Source: Candidatus Omnitrophota bacterium
Lineage (GTDB): Bacteria > Hinthialibacterota > Hinthialibacteria > Hinthialibacterales > JAKPRU01
Direction of reading: 5' to 3'
Assembly: GCA_029557025.1 (NCBI GenBank)
Contig: JAKPRU010000074.1
Span: forward strand, 1-5,113
DNA: 5,113 nucleotides
How positions within the stretch are numbered: position 1 is the first letter of the stretch; each line of letters opens with the position of its first letter. Below the pieces are notes generated by a model. The model did not search any database and was not told where the DNA came from. It saw only the letters and a program-made list of their open reading frames with translations. Below, in pieces: positions 1-5,113 of this stretch. A program made the translations under genes and the position numbers.

Positions 1-280
1 CCTACTTGCCAGGCAGGGACGCCTGGCCTACTACCAGGCAGGGACGCCTGGCCGACTACCAGGCAGAGACGCCTGGCCTACTACCAGGCAGAGACGCCTG
101 GCCTACTTGCCAGGCAGGGACGCCTGGCCTACTACCAGGCAGAGACGCCTGGCCTACTACCAGGCAGGGACGCCTGGCCTACTTGCCAGGCAGGGACGCC
201 TGGCCGACTTGCCAGGCAGGGACGCCTGGCCGACTACCAGGCAGGGACGCCTGGCCTACTTGCCAGGCAGGGACGCCTGG
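1..280. repeat. Tandem array of at least eleven 25/26-bp hairpin-forming units
   Basis: Eleven head-to-tail units fill this stretch, starting at 1, 27, 52, 77, 102, 128, 153, 178, 204, 230 and 255. Each is a short spacer followed by CCAGGC-AGRGAC-GCCTGG, a 6-bp inverted repeat around a 6-nt loop. Spacers are CCTACTTG or CCGACTTG in 26-bp units and CCTACTA or CCGACTA in 25-bp units. The loop is AGAGAC in units 3, 4 and 6 and AGGGAC elsewhere. GCCTGG of one unit can also pair with CCAGGC of the next across the spacer, so the array can fold in two registers. Variant combinations are shuffled along the array, as expected from unequal exchange or slippage. It is cut by the left window edge, so copy number is a minimum. 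It is not CRISPR because there are no unique spacers. It is not coding because unit lengths are not multiples of three. Confidence 0.95.
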
Positions 281-303
281 CAATGAGCGCGTCACCAATG
301 GTC

Positions 304-317
304 GGGATTGCAATCCC
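304..317. promoter_or_regulatory. Perfect 14-bp palindrome upstream of the DUF362 gene
   Basis: GGGATTGCAATCCC is a perfect dyad with no central gap, 67 bp before the chosen start at 385. Its centre TTGCAA (308-313) is followed 17 bp later by GAAAAT (331-336), which would make a weak -35/-10 pair with 4/6 matches each. An operator overlapping a promoter is therefore possible. A perfect palindrome of this length has roughly a one in three chance of occurring somewhere in a window this size, so only its position makes it interesting. Confidence 0.3.
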
Positions 318-384
318 CCCGTTCCATGGCGAAAATGAAAGGACATTTTGTACACAGGCAAGGCCACAAAGGACACACGACGTA

Positions 385-1380
385 ATGAACAAACGGAAAT
401 CCCCCCACATCGACCGACGACAATTTCTTCAAACCACGGCATGGCTGGCAACTCTCCCGTCTCTCGCGCCTTTTGCCACAGAGGAGAAAAGCCGCGTGAT
501 TGAGGTGCGCCGTCCGGGAATTATCGGCGAGAACTTCCGCCCGGACCCCCAGGGCACACAGGAGATGCTGGACCGTGCCATGGGGGAGCTGACCGGTGCG
601 CGCTCGCGGAAAGACCAGTGGTTGAAATATGTGTCCGCGGAGGATGTGGTGGGCCTGAAAGTGAACGGCCTCGGCGGTCCGCTATTGTCTACAAAACGCG
701 AGCTGATTCAGGCGGTCATCCGAGGGCTGTTAGAGGCGGGTGTAAAAGAGAACAACATCATTGTATGGGAGGACCGGGATGCGCACATCAAAGCAATCGG
801 GATGGATTTTAATACCGGTAAAACGGGGGTTCGTGTGTACAGCAGTCGTTCGGATGCCGGTGGGCATGATGAAAGCGAAACACATTTCGGTTCCGGTTCG
901 GCACAGCTTTCAAAGATTCTGACCGAGCAGATAACTGCGCTCATTAACATGCCGATTATCAAGGATCATGATGTGGCGGGCACAACGCTTTCCCTCAAGA
1001 ATCTCTCGCATGGGATTACGAAGGATCCGGGGCCGCACCATGACAACGGCTGCGACCCGTATATCGCAGAGATCAATGCGATCCCGGTTGTGGGACAGAA
1101 ACACCGCCTTGTCGTGCTGGACGGGCTTCGCGGGTGCTTTGACGGCGGGCCGACCTATCGGGAGAATTGCGCGTACAACTACGAGTCGATTCTTGTTTCG
1201 ACGGATCGCCTGGCAATCGACACGATCGGTACGGAAATGATCGAATCCGTTCGGAAAGGGAGAGGTTTGCCAACCCTGGCGGAAGCCGCCCATCCCGCGC
1301 GTTACCTGGCAACCGCCGCACGCCTCAACCTGGGACAGGGGAATCTCTCTCGAATCGAACATGCGATGATTGAAGGATGA
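385..1380 (+). CDS. Tat-exported DUF362 domain-containing protein
   Basis: This encodes a 331-aa protein of the DUF362 family. The family has no firmly established reaction; some members are fused to 4Fe-4S ferredoxin domains, but this one is not and has only three scattered cysteines (C223, C251, C262). The N-terminus carries a twin-arginine motif DRRQFLQ (residues 10-16) and a weakly hydrophobic stretch to about residue 31, so export across the inner membrane is predicted; no clean A-x-A cleavage site is seen. Family signatures follow in order: VVGLKVNGLGG (88-98), the helix ELIQAVIRGLLEAGV (106-120), ALINMPIIKDH (185-195), TLSLKNLSHG (201-210), VVLDGLRGCFDGGP (243-256) and STDRLAIDTIG (272-282). 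The ORF is open from ATG 283, but that start would bury the Tat motif about 44 residues in. ATG 385 is preferred and is preceded by AAAGGA at 368-373, at a longish 11-nt spacing. The gene stands alone, with 675 bp of non-coding sequence after it. Confidence 0.88.
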   Translation: MNKRKSPHIDRRQFLQTTAWLATLPSLAPFATEEKSRVIEVRRPGIIGENFRPDPQGTQEMLDRAMGELTGARSRKDQWLKYVSAEDVVGLKVNGLGGPLLSTKRELIQAVIRGLLEAGVKENNIIVWEDRDAHIKAIGMDFNTGKTGVRVYSSRSDAGGHDESETHFGSGSAQLSKILTEQITALINMPIIKDHDVAGTTLSLKNLSHGITKDPGPHHDNGCDPYIAEINAIPVVGQKHRLVVLDGLRGCFDGGPTYRENCAYNYESILVSTDRLAIDTIGTEMIESVRKGRGLPTLAEAAHPARYLATAARLNLGQGNLSRIEHAMIEG

Positions 1381-1450
1381 CTTGTGGTTGCGCCCTGATG
1401 TTTCACCCGGCAAGAGGAAAACAACTTTCTCTACCAACGTTCGATGAGAC

Positions 1451-1486
1451 AACCTCGTTTGAGAAATTCATGCAGAAACGGAGGTT
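1451..1486 (+). other. Imperfect inverted repeat downstream of the DUF362 gene
   Basis: AACCTCGTTT (1451-1460) can pair with AAACGGAGGTT (1476-1486) if one G is bulged, leaving a 15-nt loop. TTTTT follows at 1498-1502, 11 nt after the stem. It lies 70 nt beyond the DUF362 stop codon and could be a weak transcript-end structure. The stem is AU-rich and the T run is too distant for a standard intrinsic terminator. Confidence 0.3.
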
Positions 1487-1871
1487 GAAGAGGAAGATTT
1501 TTATGACGGAAAAACGCATGTGGGCGAAGCATTTTGGGTGCGAATACCGGAGATAAGGCAATCGGGTGATCAAACGCTACAACAAAAGGAGGTACGCCAT
1601 ACCGGCGAGTCGCCAATGGTCAATGAGACTCCACCCCGGCGGCCACGTTCCGCCACCCTTGAATCGCCTTTCTGCCCGGACATCCCCCCCTTTTACCCAA
1701 CTGCTGAGTTCACACACTCGGATCCATCCAGTCAATATCTCCTGTTCCCATCCACATCCGCACGCGGTTTAGCGGATGGTTACCGAGAATACAACGGATT
1801 GTTGTTTTGCTTCTGGTGGTATTTCGGGCGGGGTGTAGGTGAATAAGTCCAGTGAATTCAACCCGAGTCAG

Positions 1872-1899
1872 CCTCCCCCGATCTTCGGGGGGGGATTTT
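1872..1899 (+). terminator. GC-rich hairpin with short T run
   Basis: CCTCCCCCGA (1872-1881) pairs with TCGGGGGGGG (1885-1894) around a TCT loop. This gives ten pairs with one G-U, followed by ATTTT. The stem is very stable, but the T run is only four long, so terminator activity is plausible rather than certain. It lies about 490 nt past the DUF362 stop and 160 nt before the asparagine synthetase start, immediately before a second hairpin. Confidence 0.6.
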
Positions 1900-1933
1900 C
1901 ACAGGCTGGGAGCCTGTGCCAGCCGGGTTTTTT
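1900..1933 (+). terminator. Second hairpin with alternative fold and T6 run; possible dispersed repeat copy
   Basis: CACAGGCT (1900-1907) and AGCCTGTG (1911-1918) form a perfect 8-bp stem around GGG. A competing fold pairs GGCTGG (1904-1909) with CCAGCC (1919-1924), followed by GGG and TTTTTT (1928-1933), which is the shape of an intrinsic terminator. The two folds share bases and exclude each other. The core CAGGC-TGGGA-GCCTG resembles the array element at 1-280, which has CAGGC-AGGGAC-GCCTG. This may therefore be a single diverged copy of the same dispersed palindrome family, here placed where it can end transcription. That relationship is inferred from similarity over about 16 bases. Confidence 0.55.
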
Positions 1934-2055
1934 GTGGATTCCGGATTGCACCCGGATGACAGGGCCTCGGAGTTGATGGGTATGGACCCTCCCCTTCCCT
2001 ACAGGTTCCGTTCCTTTTTCGCGCATACTTTCGTTCTCAATGAGGAGATCGGCCT

Positions 2056-3984
2056 ATGTGCGGTATTTGCGGTATACACTGGTTCGATGGTGAACGCGCG
2101 GTCGACCGGGACCTGCTCGGCAAAATGACACACATTCTCGAACATCGGGGACCGGACGATGAGGGTGTTCATATCGAACCGGCACTGGGGCTGGGACATC
2201 GACGGCTCTCCATCATCGGTCTTGGTGACGGGCATCAGCCCATGTCAACGGAAGATGGCGATCTCTGGATTGTGTACAACGGAGAACTCTACAACCACCC
2301 TGAAATCCGCCGGGAGTTGGAAGGCAAAGGATTTCGATACCGCACATCCTCCGACGCCGAATCGTTTCTCCACTTGTATCGCGCTTATGGGTTGGATTTT
2401 CCGGAAAAGACACGCGGGATGTTTGCGCTGGCGCTCTGGGATCGGCGCAATCGGCGGCTGATCCTCGCGCGGGACCGTGTCGGTATCAAGCCGCTTTACT
2501 ATTCATATCAACCCGGCGTGGGGATTCGATTTGCGTCCGAAATCAAGTCTATTCTGTGCGACCCCGCTGTTCCGAAACGGATCGACCTGGAGGCATTGGA
2601 TCTCTACATGGCGTTTTTGGGAACTCCCGCGCCGTGGACCCTGTTAGAGAGTGTGCGGAAGCTGCATCCCGGCGAAATGCTGATAGCTGAGCGAGGGAAC
2701 ATTGAACTGCGCCGTTATTGGACACCCTGGGAGACCCTTGAATGCCGGGATATCCCGGACGAAGAAGCGATGGAGCTGGTTCGGGAGAGCGTGAAAGACT
2801 CAGTTCGGGCGCACCTTCTGGCGGATGTTCCGGTTGGGGCTTTCCTGTCGGGCGGGATTGACTCCAGTGTGGTTGTGGCCGTGATGGCGGAACTGTGCGG
2901 CCCTGGGTTCCCCACTTTCTCGATCGGATTTGAGGGGGCCGCCGGTTTCGATGAAACCTCCGATGCCCGCCTGGTGGCGAATCATTTTCAAACAGAGCAT
3001 CATGAACAGCGTCTGACGCATCAGAATCTGCTGGAATGGCTTCCGGAGATTATGTGGGCGTTTGATGAACCGCTGGCGGATGCCTCTGCGTTGCCGACTT
3101 ATGCTGTCTCTCGTCTGGCGCACGAGCGTCTGAAAGTGGTTCTCTCCGGCGATGGCGCGGATGAGGTATTCGCCGGATACCGCAAATACACCGGGGAGTA
3201 CTATCGCCGTTATGTGGAGTGGATTCCCGGTCCTGTGCTGAGGATTTTCAACACGGCAGCGCAGCGAATTCTTCCTGAATCGCGGTCCGGTCCGGTGCTG
3301 GACAAGTTCCGGCAGTTTAAGAAATTCCTGCGGGGACTGAACCCTGATCCAGTAGAACGTCATGCAGGGTGGGCGATTCATTTTGAGGATGATGTTCGCC
3401 GGTCGATTTACAGCGGGGATGTTCGCGCATTCATCAAAGATTGGGCTGCGCGTGACCTGATCCGGGGGATTTACGGCGACATCCGTTCGGCCGATCCGGT
3501 CAACCGGATGCTTTGGACGGATTGCCGACAATGTCTGCCGGATGACATGCTGGTCAAAACGGACCGCATGTCCATGCTCAATTCCCTGGAGGTTCGTGTG
3601 CCCTTCCTGGATCATCAACTGATCGAGCAGATGTTCTCATTACCCGGCCATCTGAAATTGCGGGGAGGTACGACGAAATGGGTTCTCAAGCAGGCCTTTG
3701 CGGATCTTCTGCCTGCGGCAATTCTGCAAAAGCCGAAGCATGGTTTCGATGTTCCGGTGGGACAATGGTTCAGGAAGGAATTACGGGATGTAATAGAGGA
3801 GATTTGCGGGGAGAAGTCGGTGGCGAATCGAGGCCTGTTTGACCCGAAAACAATTCGGTGCCTGGTAGAGGACCACCAGGCAGGCAGGCGGGAATTCGAC
3901 AATGCGTTGTGGATGTTGCTCAGTTTGGAATGGTGGCAGCGTCTTTACCTGGACCGGCCGTCGCCGGACCGTCCAGCCGCCTGA
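2056..3984 (+). CDS. asnB: Asparagine synthetase (glutamine-hydrolysing)
   Basis: This cytosolic enzyme converts aspartate, glutamine and ATP to asparagine, glutamate, AMP and pyrophosphate. At 642 aa it is full length for bacterial AsnB. The N-terminal glutaminase domain (about 2-165) begins MCGICG, so Cys2 is exposed as the nucleophile after Met removal. HRGPDDEG (30-37), GHRRLSI (47-53), YNGELYN (74-80) and SSDAE (98-102) are present. The synthetase domain carries the PP-loop SGGIDSS (265-271), FDEPLADASALPTY (336-349), SGDGADEVFAGYRKY (364-378), LPDDMLVKTDRMSM (494-507), EVRVPFLD (512-519) and QKPKHGFDVPVGQWF (558-572). No catalytic motif is missing. The start is fixed by the required Cys2 and by GAGGAG at 2042-2047, 8 nt upstream. 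Related amidotransferases modify cell-surface polysaccharides or peptides, but nothing adjacent supports that here. Its last 65 bp overlap the convergent gene, and no terminator follows the stop. Confidence 0.95.
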   Translation: MCGICGIHWFDGERAVDRDLLGKMTHILEHRGPDDEGVHIEPALGLGHRRLSIIGLGDGHQPMSTEDGDLWIVYNGELYNHPEIRRELEGKGFRYRTSSDAESFLHLYRAYGLDFPEKTRGMFALALWDRRNRRLILARDRVGIKPLYYSYQPGVGIRFASEIKSILCDPAVPKRIDLEALDLYMAFLGTPAPWTLLESVRKLHPGEMLIAERGNIELRRYWTPWETLECRDIPDEEAMELVRESVKDSVRAHLLADVPVGAFLSGGIDSSVVVAVMAELCGPGFPTFSIGFEGAAGFDETSDARLVANHFQTEHHEQRLTHQNLLEWLPEIMWAFDEPLADASALPTYAVSRLAHERLKVVLSGDGADEVFAGYRKYTGEYYRRYVEWIPGPVLRIFNTAAQRILPESRSGPVLDKFRQFKKFLRGLNPDPVERHAGWAIHFEDDVRRSIYSGDVRAFIKDWAARDLIRGIYGDIRSADPVNRMLWTDCRQCLPDDMLVKTDRMSMLNSLEVRVPFLDHQLIEQMFSLPGHLKLRGGTTKWVLKQAFADLLPAAILQKPKHGFDVPVGQWFRKELRDVIEEICGEKSVANRGLFDPKTIRCLVEDHQAGRREFDNALWMLLSLEWWQRLYLDRPSPDRPAA

Positions 3985-4906
3985 TCGGCAACGCTTTCAC
4001 CAGCCCCAACCTTTTGGGAGTGCCTTTCGAGCCAACCTTCAACTCTTCGGTGGTATACAGCACCTCGGCCAGCACCCTGTCGCCGACGCGCACATTCTGT
4101 TCGTTGAAGACCGTTTTATTGACCGAACGATGTTTCAGCCAGAGGAATCCATCGTAGCTGTGGAGTCGAAAGGTAAAACTGTGTCCGTTATGAGAGAGGC
4201 TAAGCACTTCCACCGGAACGATATCGCCTTTCTGGACACGGGGTTCAAAATAGACAATGCGTTCTTTTCCCTTGGCCGTTTCGATGAAGCTGTTTGTGAT
4301 ATTGGTGATTTTGAGGCGGAGCAGGTCGCCAACCTGGGCGTTTTCCACCTGTTTCACGAAACACCGATATCGATTTCCGATGGTATCCACCCAGGTGAAT
4401 CCGGGATTTCCGCTGAGCGGCTGGCCGGTTTTTGCGCAAATTCCGCGGCGTTCCACGATAAATCCGATTTCGGCGTTGACTGCCGTGTTGAGCTGGAGAT
4501 CGTCCGGCTCGAAGTGGAACCGACGCGCATCCGCCACCAGGTTTCGGATGGTTTCCAGGATGGTCAGGGTTCCGTTTGGTGCATTGGGACGGTCATGGGC
4601 CAGAAGATATTCGATTCCAATGTCATAGGCGGCCCGATATTCGCCGAACTGCACAGCGTGGGTAACCATCTCCACAACTCGTTCGGGGGATCCCAATTCC
4701 TTCGGGACTTCGCTCTGTACCCGTCTCTGCAATCCTTCCACGAGTTCGGTATCCAGGATTATCAGAAAATCGGCACGATGGCGAACGAAAGTACGATGCG
4801 CCAGGAGGAAGCATTCACGATCTAATTGATCCATGAGTCGTTCAAGATAGAAGACCGCCAACTCTTCACGTGTACTGGTCTGATGTTCTTTTGCTGACTC
4901 TTTCAT
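3920..4906 (-). CDS. Uncharacterised protein with predicted C-terminal OB-fold (TRAM-like and S1-like) region
   Basis: I do not recognise this 328-aa protein as a named family. Residues 1-130 are charged and probably helical, with no signal peptide or membrane segment, so it should be cytosolic. Residues 183-211 (VENAQVGDLLRLKITNITNS and on) have the strand pattern of a TRAM-like OB fold. Residues 224-306 follow an S1-domain layout: KGDIVPVEVLSLSHNG, then YDGFLWLKH, then VRVGDRVLAEVL and a final RLGLVKAL. RNA binding is inferred from this pattern only. The start at 4906 is supported by AAGGAGG (4915-4921), 8 nt upstream, and an in-frame TGA at 4928-4930 blocks further extension. The last 21 residues lie antisense to the asparagine synthetase C-terminus and are Gly/Pro/Ala-rich, as in an unconserved tail. 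The long open plus-strand frame opposite it has no family features and is a shadow. Confidence 0.8.
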   Translation of the reverse strand: MKESAKEHQTSTREELAVFYLERLMDQLDRECFLLAHRTFVRHRADFLIILDTELVEGLQRRVQSEVPKELGSPERVVEMVTHAVQFGEYRAAYDIGIEYLLAHDRPNAPNGTLTILETIRNLVADARRFHFEPDDLQLNTAVNAEIGFIVERRGICAKTGQPLSGNPGFTWVDTIGNRYRCFVKQVENAQVGDLLRLKITNITNSFIETAKGKERIVYFEPRVQKGDIVPVEVLSLSHNGHSFTFRLHSYDGFLWLKHRSVNKTVFNEQNVRVGDRVLAEVLYTTEELKVGSKGTPKRLGLVKALPIRRLDGPATAGPGKDAATIPN

Positions 4907-5005
4907 GGTTTGAGCCTCCTTGCTTTCTCAATCTCCGTGCTCTTCACTCCTCTCGCCTTTTCTTTCACTTGCAGTGTATCTCATTGGATCAAGGAAAATT
5001 TCACG

Positions 5006-5037
5006 GTTGTGTAAAATGTTGTAAAAAGTTGTCAAAA
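5006..5037 (-). promoter_or_regulatory. Candidate promoter of the minus-strand gene, overlapping three short direct repeats
   Basis: Read on the minus strand, a perfect TTGACA (5035-5030) is followed after 16 bp by TACACA (5013-5008), a weak -10 with 3/6 matches. This would give a leader of roughly 95 nt before the ATG at 4906. The same bases, on the plus strand, contain GTTGT-A-rich repeats beginning at 5006, 5018 and 5028, about one helical turn apart, which could be binding sites for a regulator. The surrounding sequence is clearly more AT-rich than the genes. Confidence 0.45.
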
Positions 5038-5077
5038 CAGGGGTTGGGAGGTTTTTGGAGTGAATCAGGAAAAAGTG

Positions 5078-5108
5078 AAAAAGAAAGGGGGGAAGAACCT
5101 CACCCCCC
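5078..5108 (-). terminator. Probable intrinsic terminator of a minus-strand gene beyond the right edge
   Basis: On the minus strand GGGGGG (5108-5103) pairs with CCCCCC (5092-5087) around a 10-nt loop and is followed at once by TTTCTTTTT. This has the form of a rho-independent terminator for a gene entering from the right. It implies that the next gene is also on the minus strand and that the 328-aa protein is transcribed separately. Confidence 0.5.
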
Positions 5109-5113
5109 GGCCC

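Larger units (their letters stand above)
1381..2055. other. 675-bp intergenic region without a convincing gene
   Basis: No tRNA, recognisable riboswitch or mobile element is seen. Several short frames exist: 1503-1556 (17 aa, preceded by GAGGAAG), 1566-1772 (GTG start, 68 aa) and 1520-1846 (GTG start, 108 aa). All have odd composition, rich in Pro, Ser, Arg and His, match no family I know, and overlap each other in different frames. A strong Shine-Dalgarno-like AAAAGGAGGT at 1584-1593 has no start codon at a usable distance; the next ATG is at 1616. This could be the remains of a decayed small gene or an untranslated RNA. The right part holds an imperfect hairpin (1451-1486), a smaller one with CATCCGC/GCGGATG arms (1755-1761 with 1772-1778), and two terminator-like hairpins (1872-1933). 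Confidence 0.6.

Noticed and set aside
1..280. CRISPR array
   Set aside because: The intervening segments are 7-8 nt and nearly identical, not unique 25-45 nt spacers, and no cas gene is nearby.
6..338. 110-codon plus-strand open frame running through the tandem array
   Set aside because: Units of 25 and 26 bp shift the frame at each copy, so the apparent peptide repeats are a by-product of the DNA repeat. It has no family features and ends in the leader of the DUF362 gene.
283..384. Upstream ATG at 283 as the DUF362 start
   Set aside because: It would place 34 extra unrelated residues before the Tat motif, which must lie near the N-terminus. ATG 385 also has its own AAAGGA.
291..1621. Shared motif GTCACCAATGGTC (291-303) and GTCGCCAATGGTC (1609-1621)
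   Set aside because: One 12-of-13 match between two non-coding regions of this size is about what chance gives, and the sites sit in different positions relative to genes.
1520..1846. 108-aa open frame with GTG start (or ATG 1616)
   Set aside because: It has a weak ribosome site, low-complexity composition, no recognisable domain and competing overlapping frames. It is kept only as a possibility in the intergenic entry.
3859..3882. TGCCTGGT/ACCAGGCA inverted repeat inside asnB, with arms like those of the left array
   Set aside because: It encodes the EDHQAGRRE stretch, which resembles a usual AsnB C-terminal motif (HxxGRR), so protein coding explains the bases. An 8-bp repeat of this kind is also not rare by chance.
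3902..4825. 307-codon plus-strand open frame opposite the minus-strand gene
   Set aside because: It lies entirely within or antisense to two better-supported genes, has no good ribosome site and no family features. The minus-strand frame has a strong AAGGAGG and domain-like patterning.
4928..4984. 18-codon leader ORF upstream of the minus-strand gene
   Set aside because: There is no Shine-Dalgarno ahead of its ATG, and its composition simply reflects the purine-rich leader. It is in frame with the gene but is closed by TGA at 4928-4930.

Overview
The window is roughly 55-58% GC by eye and reads as bacterial chromosome. It has Shine-Dalgarno-led genes, a twin-arginine (Tat) export signal and large intergenic spaces full of hairpins. 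The taxon cannot be fixed from sequence alone. The Tat-exported DUF362 protein and the GC-rich dispersed palindromes would suit an uncultivated diderm lineage such as the PVC group or a neighbouring candidate phylum, but that is inference. There is no rRNA, tRNA, insertion sequence, CRISPR array or phage gene.

Layout: (1) 1-280 is a near-perfect tandem array of at least eleven 25/26-bp units, each carrying a CCAGGC/GCCTGG hairpin, and it runs off the left edge. (2) 281-384 is a short leader with a perfect 14-bp palindrome. (3) 385-1380 (+) encodes a Tat-signal DUF362-family protein. (4) 1381-2055 is a 675-bp intergenic region with no convincing gene. It ends in two consecutive hairpins, and the second, at 1900-1918, resembles a diverged single copy of the left-hand array element. 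(5) 2056-3984 (+) is a full-length glutamine-hydrolysing asparagine synthetase. (6) 3920-4906 (-) encodes an uncharacterised 328-aa protein whose C-terminal half looks like OB-fold (TRAM-like plus S1-like) RNA-binding domains; its 3' end overlaps the asparagine synthetase tail to tail by 65 bp. (7) 4907-5113 holds the promoter region of that minus-strand gene and a probable terminator for a further minus-strand gene beyond the right edge.

The three genes do not form an obvious pathway. Each of the two plus-strand genes has its own long leader, and the minus-strand gene has its own leader and good ribosome binding site. The least ordinary parts are the hairpin array with its possible single-copy relative, the pair of mutually exclusive hairpins ahead of the asparagine synthetase gene, and the unrecognised putative RNA-binding protein. 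No defence system, biosynthetic cluster or other multi-gene novel system is visible.
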